DNA from: Candidatus Aenigmatarchaeota archaeon
GTDB lineage: Archaea; Aenigmatarchaeota; Aenigmatarchaeia; GW2011-AR5; JAGGXF01
Length of the DNA: 39,073 bases
NCBI GenBank assembly: GCA_021163205.1
Contig: JAGGXF010000038.1
Coordinates: 1 to 39,073 of the forward strand
Direction: 5' to 3'
Positions 30,893 through 38,922 of the stretch are shown one piece after another. The position numbers were made by a program, and so were the translations under genes. Positions within the stretch are counted from its first letter, which is position 1, and each line of letters begins with the position of its first letter. The notes beneath the pieces were generated by a model, which worked only from the letters and a program-made list of their open reading frames with translations, was not told the DNA's origin and made no database searches.

Positions 30893-32332
30893 GTGTCAGA
30901 AGAGCTTGGAATAACAGTACCTAAGAAGAACTTTGGCGAGTGGTATCTCGAGGTCGTTAAGAAAGCCGGCTTGGCTGACCAGAGATATCCTGTCAAAGGC
31001 TTTCCTGTTTATATGCCGTGGGCAATGTTCATGATTAAACGAATAACAAGAATGTTTGAAGAAGAATTTGAGCGCACCGGACACGAACCCGCGGGATTCC
31101 CCGTGGTTATACCTGAATCGAGCCTCAAAAAAGAGAAGGAACATGTGAAGAGTTTTGAGAAGGAGGTTTTCTGGATAACACACGCCGGTAAGAATAAACT
31201 GGAAGAGCGATTGTTTTTAAGGCCCACGTCTGAGACAGCCATATATCCGATGTACTCTTTATGGATTCGCACGTATCAGGATTTGCCTTTGAAGCTGTAT
31301 CAAAGCGGACAGGTTTACAGATATGAGACGAAAATGACAAAACCGCTGATTCGCGGCAGGGAGTTCTTCTGGCTGGAATCGCATACCGTCCAAAAAACAG
31401 CCGAAGCTGCTCAAAAACAGGTAGAAGAGGATATGAGAATCACGGAAAATGTGATAGAAAACAAGCTAGGCATACCTTTTATGCTGTTTGAAAGACCACC
31501 ATGGGATAAATTCCCCGGTGCAGAATCTACCTATGCTTATGACACAATAATGCCAGATGGCAAAATAGCGCAAATCGCAACAACGCATAATTTGGGAAGG
31601 AATTTTTCTAAGCCGTTTAACATAACGTTCACGGATGAGAAAGAAGAGAAACAATACGCTTACCAGACGTGCTTCGGACCGGGCGTGTCTAGAATCTTAT
31701 CTGCCGTTGTTTCTATTCACGGCGATGACAAAGGCCTGATTCTGCCACCTGAGCTTGCGCCTGTTCAGGTAGTGATTATACCTATATTGAAAAAAGGGCA
31801 TGAAAACAAGGTGAAAGAAAAGGCACACTCGTTGTTTTCTGAACTGAGGAAAAGTTTTCGGGTTAGATTGGATGAACGCAGTTATAGACCAGGATTCAAA
31901 TACCACGAGTGGGAACTGAAAGGTGTGCCTGTACGCGTAGAGATAGGGCCTGATGATGTTGCGAAAGGACAGGTCACTATAGTCAGGCGCGATAGTGGGA
32001 AAAAACTAGCTGTTAGTGAAAAGGATGTAAAGAAAAAAATAAGCGATATCCTAAAAGATATTTTTGATAGCATGAAAAATAGAGCTAAGGCATTTTTTGA
32101 TGAAAATGTACGAGAGGCTAAAAATTACAAAGAATTAAAACAGAATCTAAAACGAGGCGGCCTTGTTAAGATATCATTCTGCTATGAAGAGGCTTGCGCA
32201 AAAAAACTAAAAAATGATACAGGTGCAGAAGTGAGAGGTATTGAGTTCGGGGCTAATGAGAAACCGGTCAATAAATGTGTTATATGCGGCAAACCCGCTA
32301 AAAAAGTTGTTTACGTAGCTAGAGCATATTGA
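30893..32332 (+). CDS. proS: Prolyl-tRNA synthetase, archaeal/eukaryotic type
   Basis: About 479 residues start from GTG 30893, six bases after AGGTG; GTG 30884 is the alternative. Class II motifs are present: FPVVIPESSLKKE, LRPTSETAIYPMYSLWIRTYQDLPLKLYQSGQVYRYE (motif 2) and TCFGPGVSRILSAVVSIHGDDKGLILPP (motif 3). The anticodon-binding domain and the C-terminal zinc-binding domain (CVICGKPAKKVVYVARAY) complete it. The YVARAY end is typical. The two tRNA-Pro genes lie 0.8-0.9 kb upstream. Confidence 0.97.
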   Translation: MSEELGITVPKKNFGEWYLEVVKKAGLADQRYPVKGFPVYMPWAMFMIKRITRMFEEEFERTGHEPAGFPVVIPESSLKKEKEHVKSFEKEVFWITHAGKNKLEERLFLRPTSETAIYPMYSLWIRTYQDLPLKLYQSGQVYRYETKMTKPLIRGREFFWLESHTVQKTAEAAQKQVEEDMRITENVIENKLGIPFMLFERPPWDKFPGAESTYAYDTIMPDGKIAQIATTHNLGRNFSKPFNITFTDEKEEKQYAYQTCFGPGVSRILSAVVSIHGDDKGLILPPELAPVQVVIIPILKKGHENKVKEKAHSLFSELRKSFRVRLDERSYRPGFKYHEWELKGVPVRVEIGPDDVAKGQVTIVRRDSGKKLAVSEKDVKKKISDILKDIFDSMKNRAKAFFDENVREAKNYKELKQNLKRGGLVKISFCYEEACAKKLKNDTGAEVRGIEFGANEKPVNKCVICGKPAKKVVYVARAY

Positions 32333-32442
32333 TACAGCAATTTGAGTGAGCATGTTTTTAATTTTAAATAGTTTACTATCATAAAAAAATTAAACAAGCA
32401 TGTTCTGAAAAAATTATAATAGATAACTGTGAGGTTGTTGAA

Positions 32443-33081
32443 ATGGATTTAGACGCTTTGAACGACGAACAAAGACGAGTGCTTAAGACGGGTACAACTA
32501 CCGTTGGAATTGTTTGCAAGGATGGTGTTGTTCTCGCGAGCGAGAGCAAGGCAACCATGGGCTATATGATAGCTCATAAAGAGGTCAAAAAAGTATTCCA
32601 AATAGATGATTTCATCGGAGCTACAACAGCGGGTGGAGTCGGCGACATACAAGCCCTAATAAGATTGATAAAAGCAGAAATAAATCTCTACAAAATGAAC
32701 CGTGGTGAGATAACTATAAACGCCGTGAGCACTTTGCTTGGAAATATACTCCACAACAATCGATACTTCCCACTGCTAGCAGTGATGCTTATCGGAGGAA
32801 AGGATAAAACTGGTTTTCATTTATACAGCCTATTTCCAGATGGCTCCGCAATAGAAGATAAGTTCATCTCAACAGGCTCTGGATCTCCCTTCGCTTACGG
32901 AGTTCTTGAGGACAATTTCAAGTCTGATTTGTCTGTGAATGACGCTATAAACATAGCTGTCAGGTCAATAAAATCTGCGAGAGAAAGAGACATAGCAAGT
33001 GGTGGAAAAAAGATAGTTGTGGCAAAGGTGACAGACAAGGGCTTCGAGTTTGTTGATGAGAATATCATAAAAAAGATATAA
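32443..33081 (+). CDS. psmB: 20S proteasome beta subunit
   Basis: This is a 212-residue precursor. A 17-residue propeptide ending in KTG is followed by the catalytic Thr in TTTVGIVCKDGVVLASESKATMG. Removal of the propeptide between Gly17 and Thr18 exposes the N-terminal nucleophile. Conserved Asp, Lys and SGSG residues follow (FISTGSGSPFAYGVLE). It forms the inner rings of the proteasome with the psmA product. GTGAGGTTG precedes ATG 32443. Confidence 0.97.
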   Translation: MDLDALNDEQRRVLKTGTTTVGIVCKDGVVLASESKATMGYMIAHKEVKKVFQIDDFIGATTAGGVGDIQALIRLIKAEINLYKMNRGEITINAVSTLLGNILHNNRYFPLLAVMLIGGKDKTGFHLYSLFPDGSAIEDKFISTGSGSPFAYGVLEDNFKSDLSVNDAINIAVRSIKSARERDIASGGKKIVVAKVTDKGFEFVDENIIKKI

Positions 33082-33183
33082 TTAGGGGTATAGATATCTG
33101 ATTTTTTGTTTTACTATTCTATTTGTTTGGAATAATAACTGAGAATTTGGAACCATAAAAGAATCTAAAGGGTGTTTTGCAAT

Positions 33184-35052
33184 ATGACAATTTTGGAAGA
33201 AATAAAAGAAGGTCTACCAAAGGACGCGATGATATCAGAAGTTCTGTACGAAGCGAGCGAAATCATTTTGTATACGCAGAATAGAGAATTTTTTAGGAAC
33301 TCCACAAAACCTATTAAGAAAATAGTGGACAAGATAAAAAAAAGAATAGAAGTTAGGGCAGATCCAAGCATCATAAAAGACCCGGAAAAATGCAAGGAAA
33401 TTATAAAGAGCATAATACCGAAAGAAGCAAACCTAAAGGACATCTATTTCGAGCCTGAATTTAGCAAGGTTATTATTCACGCCGAAAAGCCGGGACTTGT
33501 CATAGGTAAAAATGGTGCGACACTAAAAGAAATAAAAGATAAGACTTTGTGGACACCGCAAATAAGACGCGCTGGAATAATTGAATCTGAACTCATAAGG
33601 TCAATAAGAAAAATGCTACATAAAGAGGTCGCTTACCGAAAAAAGTTCTTACATGAACTTGGGAAAAAGATATATGGCGAGAAAAAAGAAGTCGAATGGA
33701 TACGCGCTACTGCTTTGGGCGGCTTTCGCGAGGTTGGACGTAGTTGTATCTTGCTACAAACAAACAACAGCAACATCCTATTGGACTGCGGCATATCCGT
33801 AGGTTCGACAAAAAAGCCTTTCCCTTATCTGGAAGCGCCTGAATTTCATATACAGGATTTGGATGCTGTTGTGTTGTCGCATGCTCATATGGACCACTGC
33901 GGCCTTATTCCATATCTATATTCTTACGGGTACAAGGGGCCCCTATATTCAACAGCACCGACACGCGACCTGATGGCTATGCTACAGCTTGATTACATAC
34001 AAATCTGCCAGCGAGAAAACAGAAAACCTCCGTACGATTCGCGTGCTATAGAAGAGGCTATCAAGCACTCGATAGCGCTGGAATATGGTGAGGTTTCTGA
34101 CATAACACCTGATATGAGACTAACCCTGCAGAATGCCGGCCACTTGCTGGGCTCTTCTACTGTTCATGTGCACATAGGAGACGGCTTGTATAATGTTCTT
34201 TACACGGGCGATATAAAGTTTGCACCCACAACACTTTTCCAGCCCGCATCTACCGACTATACGCGTGTAGAAGCGCTGATAATAGAATCCACCTATGGTA
34301 GCGCTGATGCAAAACAGCCCCCAAGAAAAGAGGCAGAAAAGCTATTGATTGATACGGTCAAAGAAACAATTGCTGGAGGAGGTAAGGTTTTGATACCCTC
34401 TTTTGCTGTTGGTCGTGCTCAAGATGTTATGGCTATACTCACGATGTCTGACATAGATGTTCCCATCTATCTTGATGGCATGGTCTGGGATGCCACTGCT
34501 ATACACACAGCGTACCCGGAATTCTTGTCAAATAATATGAAAAACAAGATTCTCCACCAAGGCAAAAATCCCTTTGTGGATGAAAGACTGCACGCAATAG
34601 GCTCACAAAAAGAGCGAGAAAAAGTCTTTGAAAAGCAAGATCCTTATGTTGTGATAGCAACGTCCGGTATGCTTGTCGGGGGACCTGCCATGGAATATCT
34701 CCAGCGGTTTGCTCCTGACCCAAAAAACACGCTAATTTTTGTCGGTTATCAAGCTGAAGGGACGCTCGGTAGCAGAATACAAAAAGGGTGGAACCAAATA
34801 CCTCTCAAAAAGAACGGAAAAAACGAAGTATTGGAACTGAAGATGAGAATACAAACTATTGAAGGTCTTTCTGGTCACAGCGACCAGCCACAACTCATAA
34901 ACTTTGTCAAAAAACTCAAAACAAAACCGAGAAAAATTCTTGTTGACCACGGCGACAATTCACGCGCACTTGAGCTCGCCAGAACATTACACAAGGCAAT
35001 AAAGACAGAAACCATCGCGCCATACAACCTGGAAACGATTAGGTTTAGGTAA
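33184..35052 (+). CDS. aCPSF1/FttA, KH-MBL-beta-CASP ribonuclease and termination factor
   Basis: The protein has 622 residues from ATG 33184. The N-terminal KH domains include VIGKNGATLKEI at about 107-118. The metallo-beta-lactamase domain has HAHMDHCG at about 233-240 and the metal ligands in LLGSSTVHVH and LYTGDIKF. The beta-CASP domain follows, and the C-terminal LSGHSDQPQLINF and ILVDHGDNSRALEL blocks hold the last His ligands. In archaea this enzyme cleaves nascent RNA and terminates transcription at U-rich sites. GGGTG precedes the start. Confidence 0.97.
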   Translation: MTILEEIKEGLPKDAMISEVLYEASEIILYTQNREFFRNSTKPIKKIVDKIKKRIEVRADPSIIKDPEKCKEIIKSIIPKEANLKDIYFEPEFSKVIIHAEKPGLVIGKNGATLKEIKDKTLWTPQIRRAGIIESELIRSIRKMLHKEVAYRKKFLHELGKKIYGEKKEVEWIRATALGGFREVGRSCILLQTNNSNILLDCGISVGSTKKPFPYLEAPEFHIQDLDAVVLSHAHMDHCGLIPYLYSYGYKGPLYSTAPTRDLMAMLQLDYIQICQRENRKPPYDSRAIEEAIKHSIALEYGEVSDITPDMRLTLQNAGHLLGSSTVHVHIGDGLYNVLYTGDIKFAPTTLFQPASTDYTRVEALIIESTYGSADAKQPPRKEAEKLLIDTVKETIAGGGKVLIPSFAVGRAQDVMAILTMSDIDVPIYLDGMVWDATAIHTAYPEFLSNNMKNKILHQGKNPFVDERLHAIGSQKEREKVFEKQDPYVVIATSGMLVGGPAMEYLQRFAPDPKNTLIFVGYQAEGTLGSRIQKGWNQIPLKKNGKNEVLELKMRIQTIEGLSGHSDQPQLINFVKKLKTKPRKILVDHGDNSRALELARTLHKAIKTETIAPYNLETIRFR

Positions 35053-35145
35053 GAAAATGAGATTTTCTGAGTAAAAAAGATTTAGAACCATAGCAAATCT
35101 ATTTAAAAATTCCGTTCGTATTTAATTCTACAAAAGGTGGGTCAG

Positions 35146-35187
35146 ATGATCGGTGGATGCCTTTGCAATGGCTGTTGTGGCCAGTAA
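35146..35187 (+). CDS. 13-residue Cys-rich mini-ORF upstream of tRNA-Cys and cysS, possible leader peptide
   Basis: The frame encodes MIGGCLCNGCCGQ and then TAA; four of 13 codons are Cys (two TGC, two TGT). It has proper signals: TTTAAAAATT (about 35100) as TATA box, and AAAGGTGGG five bases before the ATG. It ends 94 nt before tRNA-Cys. A run of Cys codons ahead of the Cys-tRNA charging genes is what a leader peptide would look like, but no antiterminator structure is obvious. It might also be a metal-binding micropeptide or chance. Confidence 0.45.
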   Translation: MIGGCLCNGCCGQ

Positions 35188-35281
35188 AACAAAAGCTGAT
35201 TCTTCTAGATATCTCACTCACAGGCATTCCAATAAATATTTAATAAATATTTATAATGACAATTACAAGAGAAAATTAGAT

Positions 35282-35394
35282 GCGAGGTTGGCAGAACGGC
35301 CATGCATCCGGCTGCAGACGAACCTTTGGAAAAAGGTTATATCCAAACCAAAAGCAGAGACCGGAAGAAGGGAGTTCGACTCTCCCACCTCGCT
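35282..35394 (+). tRNA. tRNA-Cys(GCA) with a canonical 42-nt intron
   Basis: The acceptor is GCGAGGT/ACCTCGC with U73, the universal Cys identity base. The anticodon arm TCCGG-CTGCAGA-CCGGA has anticodon GCA, and the T-arm is GGGAG-TTCGACT-CTCCC. The intron is 35318-35359 at 37/38. CTGC (32-35) pairs with GCAG (35354-35357), flanked by three-base bulges AG|A on both strands, a textbook bulge-helix-bulge. The inner hairpin is AACC/GGTT. ATAAATATTTATAATG about 27-35 bases upstream holds the TATA box. CysRS begins 26 bases downstream. Confidence 0.92.
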
Positions 35395-35419
35395 TTTTGA
35401 CGTTATTTCGACGGATTAG

Positions 35420-36853
35420 ATGATAGAAATGACTTTGAAGCTGTTTAACACATGGTCGAAAAAGAAAGAAATTTTCAAGCCGATAAAACCAGGCAAAGTT
35501 GGATATTATTCGTGCGGTCCTACTGTTTATTCTTCATCTCATCTTGGGCATGCGGTCACCTACATAAGGACTGATATGCTAAAACAGTTTCTGAAAAAGT
35601 GGAAAGGATTTGCGGTGAAACATGTTCAGAACATAACTGATTTCGGACACATGACATCTGATGCAGACGAGGGCATTGACAAGATTAAAAAAGCTATGGA
35701 AAGAGAGAGAAAGACAGCAGAAGAGATAACTAAATTCTACACAGAAGATTTTCATCGAGCCATGAAAAAACTGAAAGTAGAACCACCTGACGTGGAGCCG
35801 AAGGCTAGCGAAAATGTCGACGCAATGATAGAAACAATAAAAAAAATCATCGAGAATGGATACGCCTATGTAAAAGATGGCACTGTTTATTTCGATGTAT
35901 CGAAGTACAAGGATTATGGTAAGTTATCCGGAAAGAACATGAAAGAACAAGAAGAGCAACAAAGGGTAAAAGACCCGAACAAAAAAAATCCGAATGATTT
36001 TGTCTTGTGGGCAAAACACAAGCCAGGCCACTCACATGTGTGGAATTCACCGTGGGGTAAAGGAATGCCTGGTTGGCATATTGAGTGTTCTACCATGAGT
36101 AGAAAATATCTTGGCGGTGATTTTGATATTCACAGCGGTGGCGTTGACCACTACTTCCCGCATCATGAGAACGAGATAGCGCAAAACTATGGAGCGTTCG
36201 GAACAATAGGTGCCAACTACTGGGTTCACTTTGGCTTACTCTCAATAAATGGCGAAAAGATGAGCAAGTCCAAAGGAAACTTCATAACAATAGATGCTGC
36301 ACTAGAAAAATTCTCGCCAGAAGAAATAAGAATGTGGACATTTTCTTCGCACTACAAAAGTACGCTCGATTATTCCGAGGATAACCTAAGAAAAGCAAAA
36401 GAAAAACTTGACAAGATCAATAAATTCATACAAAGGCTTCTTGAAATTGCTGAGCCTTCGGAGAAAATTGAGTCAGATATCGCCAAAAAATATCATAAAA
36501 AATTTGAAGCAGCTATGGATGATGACCTAAACACACCGCAGGCACTTGCAGTTTTATTTGACCTTATAACAGAGGTGAATAAAAAAATCGAGAATAGATC
36601 GCTGACAAAAAAAGAAGCGGCAGATATTCTTTCGCTGCTGAAGAAGATTGATTCTGTTTTCAAAATAATGAATTTTGAGAAAGAGATAATAAAGATACCG
36701 GAAGATGTTAAGAAACTCATAGAAGAGCGCGAAAAAGCGAGGGCAGAAAAGAACTGGGAAAAAGCAGATGAGATTCGCGATAAGATAAGAAAAATGGGAT
36801 ACTTGCTTGAAGACAGCGAACAAGGTGTAAGATGTAAAAAAATCAAACAATAA
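35420..36853 (+). CDS. cysS: Cysteinyl-tRNA synthetase
   Basis: This 477-residue class I synthetase has YYSCGPTVYSSSHLGHAVTYIRTDML, where the zinc-binding Cys and HIGH (here HLGH) motif lie. WHIECSTMSRKYLG and GGVDHYFPHHENEIAQ supply more zinc ligands. KMSKSKGNF is the second signature. The C-terminal helical anticodon region includes ADEIRDKIRKMGYLLEDSEQGVRCKK. It is directly downstream of tRNA-Cys with little room for its own promoter, so both may share a transcript. There is no clear ribosome-binding site. Confidence 0.97.
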   Translation: MIEMTLKLFNTWSKKKEIFKPIKPGKVGYYSCGPTVYSSSHLGHAVTYIRTDMLKQFLKKWKGFAVKHVQNITDFGHMTSDADEGIDKIKKAMERERKTAEEITKFYTEDFHRAMKKLKVEPPDVEPKASENVDAMIETIKKIIENGYAYVKDGTVYFDVSKYKDYGKLSGKNMKEQEEQQRVKDPNKKNPNDFVLWAKHKPGHSHVWNSPWGKGMPGWHIECSTMSRKYLGGDFDIHSGGVDHYFPHHENEIAQNYGAFGTIGANYWVHFGLLSINGEKMSKSKGNFITIDAALEKFSPEEIRMWTFSSHYKSTLDYSEDNLRKAKEKLDKINKFIQRLLEIAEPSEKIESDIAKKYHKKFEAAMDDDLNTPQALAVLFDLITEVNKKIENRSLTKKEAADILSLLKKIDSVFKIMNFEKEIIKIPEDVKKLIEEREKARAEKNWEKADEIRDKIRKMGYLLEDSEQGVRCKKIKQ

Positions 36854-36938
36854 AATAAGCGGAATTGAAACCTTTAAAAGTCTTTTCCACTAAATCTTAA
36901 CATTATTAAAGATTTTAATTATAATCTTGTTAGTATAT

Positions 36939-36966
36939 GTAATGACATCAAGTATGCTGTCATTAC
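36939..36966 (+). promoter_or_regulatory. 8-bp inverted repeat in the promoter/leader of the eL43 operon
   Basis: GTAATGAC (36939-36946) and GTCATTAC (36959-36966) are perfect inverted copies around a 12-nt loop. They lie after a TTTTAATTATAAT TATA element (about 36913-36925) and 28 bases before the eL43 ATG. The repeat covers the expected start site and could be a protein operator or a 5' hairpin for ribosomal-protein feedback. Confidence 0.5.
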
Positions 36967-36993
36967 GATACATCCATCCAAGAGGTAGAGAAC

Positions 36994-37209
36994 ATGGGAA
37001 AAAAGACAGGAAGTGCAGGAAGATTCGGCTCAAAATACGGTAAAAAGATTCGGGACAAAATAAAAGAAATAGACGCAAAAAAGAAAAAGAAATACAAATG
37101 CCCGTCTTGCTCAAGGATAGCCGTGGTTCGAGAAGCCTCGGGTATCTGGATATGTAAAAAATGTGGTGCAAAGTATGCGTCGGGTGCGTATGAATTCAAG
37201 TCAAAGTGA
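36994..37209 (+). CDS. rpl37ae: Ribosomal protein eL43 (L37Ae)
   Basis: The 71-residue protein starts GKKTGSAGRFGSKYGKKIRDKI and carries the zinc ribbon CPSCSRIAVVREASGIWICKKCGAKYASGAY. This matches archaeal L37Ae/L43e of the large subunit. GAGGT precedes ATG 36994. It heads the operon with Rpo12, Pcc1 and prefoldin beta, a gene order widely kept in archaea. Confidence 0.97.
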   Translation: MGKKTGSAGRFGSKYGKKIRDKIKEIDAKKKKKYKCPSCSRIAVVREASGIWICKKCGAKYASGAYEFKSK

Positions 37210-37224
37210 GCACAGCGTGATAAT

Positions 37225-37422
37225 ATGCGAAAAAAGGATGCAGAGTCACGGGCCGCCAAAAAGAGTCTTGTGCTTGCAGAGATTTTATTGCTCGGATTAA
37301 TAATATTTCGCTGGCTGAACACAGGAAAGGTTCTGTACGATATCATGATAGTTTTCATCGCAACCATGTTCATATATTTCACCCTCCTGCTTTACTACGA
37401 AAACTATAAGAATGGTGGTTGA
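37225..37422 (+). CDS. Small two-helix membrane protein inside the eL43-Rpo12 operon
   Basis: This 65-residue protein has a basic start (MRKKDAESRAAKKS) and two hydrophobic helices (LVLAEILLLGLIIFRWL and MIVFIATMFIYFTLLLYY). Its stop TGA is directly followed by the Rpo12 ATG, so it is translated from the same message. I recognise no family. A membrane protein between a ribosomal protein and a polymerase subunit is not part of the usual gene order. Confidence 0.7.
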   Translation: MRKKDAESRAAKKSLVLAEILLLGLIIFRWLNTGKVLYDIMIVFIATMFIYFTLLLYYENYKNGG

Positions 37423-37548
37423 ATGTATAAATGCGTAAAGTGTAAAAAAGAGATAGAAAATATCGATCAGCCGAGATGTCCTTTTTGTGGGTTTAGAATA
37501 ATTGCCAAGGCACGCCCTCAGTTTGTCAAGAGAGTTGAAGCAAAGTGA
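37423..37548 (+). CDS. rpoP: RNA polymerase subunit Rpo12 (RpoP)
   Basis: The 41-residue gene is missed by the ORF track: MYKCVKCKKEIEN, then RCPFCGFRIIAKARPQFVKRVEAK. The two CxxC pairs bind zinc, and the RPxFVKRV tail is typical of Rpo12. It starts immediately after the upstream stop. Pcc1 starts five bases after its end. Confidence 0.95.
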   Translation: MYKCVKCKKEIENIDQPRCPFCGFRIIAKARPQFVKRVEAK

Positions 37549-37552
37549 TATC

Positions 37553-37765
37553 GTGAAGGCGAAATTCGAACTCATTGTTGAAAATCCGAAAATACTTGGC
37601 ACAATTGTAAAAGAAGAAGGTTCGAAGTTCCGTTGCCATATCAACAAAAAAGGGAAAAAACTTATCATCGAGATAGATGCGAAGGACATTGCTGGTGTCC
37701 AGGCAGCGGTAAACTCTTATATAGAAAAGATAAAACTTGCTGAAAAGGTTTACAATGAAATCTAA
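37553..37765 (+). CDS. pcc1: KEOPS complex subunit Pcc1
   Basis: Counting from GTG 37553, the protein has 70 residues: VKAKFELIVENPKILGTIVKEEG, HINKKGKKLIIEIDAKDIAGVQAAVNSYIEKIKLAEKVY. This matches Pcc1, the dimerising subunit of KEOPS, which makes t6A37 in ANN-decoding tRNAs. The ORF-track start at 37502 lies inside rpoP and is unlikely. The position between Rpo12 and prefoldin beta supports the call. Confidence 0.9.
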   Translation: MKAKFELIVENPKILGTIVKEEGSKFRCHINKKGKKLIIEIDAKDIAGVQAAVNSYIEKIKLAEKVYNEI

Positions 37766-37824
37766 GAGAATAAAAAACAAATCTAAGCGCGTGCAGAAAA
37801 ATACATAAATAATGGGGTGTGAAT

Positions 37825-38166
37825 ATGGAAAAAGATGCTGAAAAACTTCTTGTTCAGTTGCAGATTCTCAACCAGCAGTTACAATCCATTCTTGCCCAGA
37901 AGCAGACACTAATGCTACATATCACAGAAATAGATCAAGCCGTGGAAGAAATAAAAGAAGGTTCGGGAAAGGTTTTCTCTATAATAGGTCCCGTGCTTAT
38001 TGAAAAGGATAAAAAATCCATTAAAAAAGACCTCGAGGAAAGAAAAGAGGAAACCGAACTTAGAATTAAAACTATAGAGAAACATGAAAAAATGCTGAAA
38101 GATAAGATAAAGGAAATCCAAGAAAAATTCGCGGAGATGCAGCCAACTTTAGGCACTTCCGAGTAA
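37825..38166 (+). CDS. pfdB: Prefoldin beta subunit
   Basis: About 113 residues from ATG 37825, after GGGGTG, form a long N-terminal coiled coil (QLQILNQQLQSILAQKQTLMLHITEIDQAVEEI). A beta-hairpin region (GKVFSIIGPVLIEKDKKSI) and a second coiled coil (ETELRIKTIEKHEKMLKDKIKEIQEK) follow. Beta prefoldins form the hexameric chaperone with the alpha subunit, which is not in the window. Confidence 0.95.
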   Translation: MEKDAEKLLVQLQILNQQLQSILAQKQTLMLHITEIDQAVEEIKEGSGKVFSIIGPVLIEKDKKSIKKDLEERKEETELRIKTIEKHEKMLKDKIKEIQEKFAEMQPTLGTSE

Positions 38167-38179
38167 AGGGGGTGATAAA

Positions 38180-38446
38180 ATGGATGTAGAAACGATAAAC
38201 AAACTACTTGACCAAATAAAGGATGATAGAACAGTACCTAGAAACATCCGGTCCTCAGTTGAAGAGGCAAAAAACTATCTGAACGACGAAACCAAGGACA
38301 TGGCTGTCCGCATAAATTCTGCTATATCTATTCTGGATGAGATTTCTAATGATTCTAATATTCCTTTGTACACCAGAACAGAAATATGGAATATTGTATC
38401 GATGTTAGAGGTAATGAATGAAAAGAATAAAGAGAAAGAGCAATAA
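38180..38446 (+). CDS. UPF0147 family protein
   Basis: This 88-residue helical protein has the family pattern IKDDRTVPRNIRSSVEEAKNYLNDETKDMAVRINSAISILDEISNDSNIPLYTRTEIWNIVSMLE. UPF0147 is archaea-specific and often lies after prefoldin beta. Its function is unknown. AAAGGGGGTG precedes ATG 38180, 13 bases after the prefoldin stop. Confidence 0.92.
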   Translation: MDVETINKLLDQIKDDRTVPRNIRSSVEEAKNYLNDETKDMAVRINSAISILDEISNDSNIPLYTRTEIWNIVSMLEVMNEKNKEKEQ

Positions 38447-38523
38447 CTAAAACTTAAAAAGATTGTCTTAAATATTTATACAACAAATTTATTTTATTCA
38501 AATGTTTAATGAGGTGGGAAAGG

Positions 38524-38922
38524 ATGGTACTCGATAGCATATTTGGTCGGTTTCGAAAAAAAGAACCGATTGACGAAGAAGAATATATTGAGTTGGATGT
38601 TGAGGGGTCGCGAACATCCGAGTCTGGAAAGATACTTATTGTGGTTGACAAGTTAGAAGATTATGCTGATTCTGACAGGATACAACGAAAGATGAGGGAA
38701 GGTAAGATTGTTCTTGTAAAGATAAAAGAGCTTAAGGACAAGGACATCGGTGAACTCAAAAGAGCCATATCAAGAATTAGAAAGACCTGCATGGCTGTGA
38801 ACGGCGACATTGCTGGTGTATCTGATGAATGGATTATTGTAACGCCAGAGTTTGCGCGAGTCCACAGGGAAGGGCTAACTGCCCAACCAAAGCCCGAAGA
38901 AGAGACGATTAAGAGTGTGTAG
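38524..38922 (+). CDS. sepF: Cell-division protein SepF, archaeal type
   Basis: The protein has 132 residues from ATG 38524. The first dozen residues (MVLDSIFGRFRKK) form an amphipathic membrane-targeting helix. The SepF core follows (ILIVVDKLEDYADSDRIQRKMREGKIVLVKIKELKDKDIGELKRAISRIRKTCMAVNGDIAGVSDEWIIVTP). Archaeal SepF anchors FtsZ to the membrane, so FtsZ is expected elsewhere in the genome. TTAAATATTTATAC near 38470 is a TATA box. Confidence 0.93.
   Translation: MVLDSIFGRFRKKEPIDEEEYIELDVEGSRTSESGKILIVVDKLEDYADSDRIQRKMREGKIVLVKIKELKDKDIGELKRAISRIRKTCMAVNGDIAGVSDEWIIVTPEFARVHREGLTAQPKPEEETIKSV

Noticed and set aside
35231-35256. Two direct copies of ATAAATATTTA before tRNA-Cys
   Set aside because: Probably just the A/T-rich TATA region of the tRNA promoter; too simple to call a regulatory repeat or origin element.
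35153-35419. 88-aa ORF running through tRNA-Cys up to cysS
   Set aside because: It reads straight through a well-folded tRNA gene and its intron; the protein has no recognisable pattern and only a GTG start.
37755-37808. 17-aa Lys/Arg-rich frame overlapping the end of pcc1
   Set aside because: It lacks a promoter and a convincing ribosome-binding site. The bias follows from A-rich sequence.
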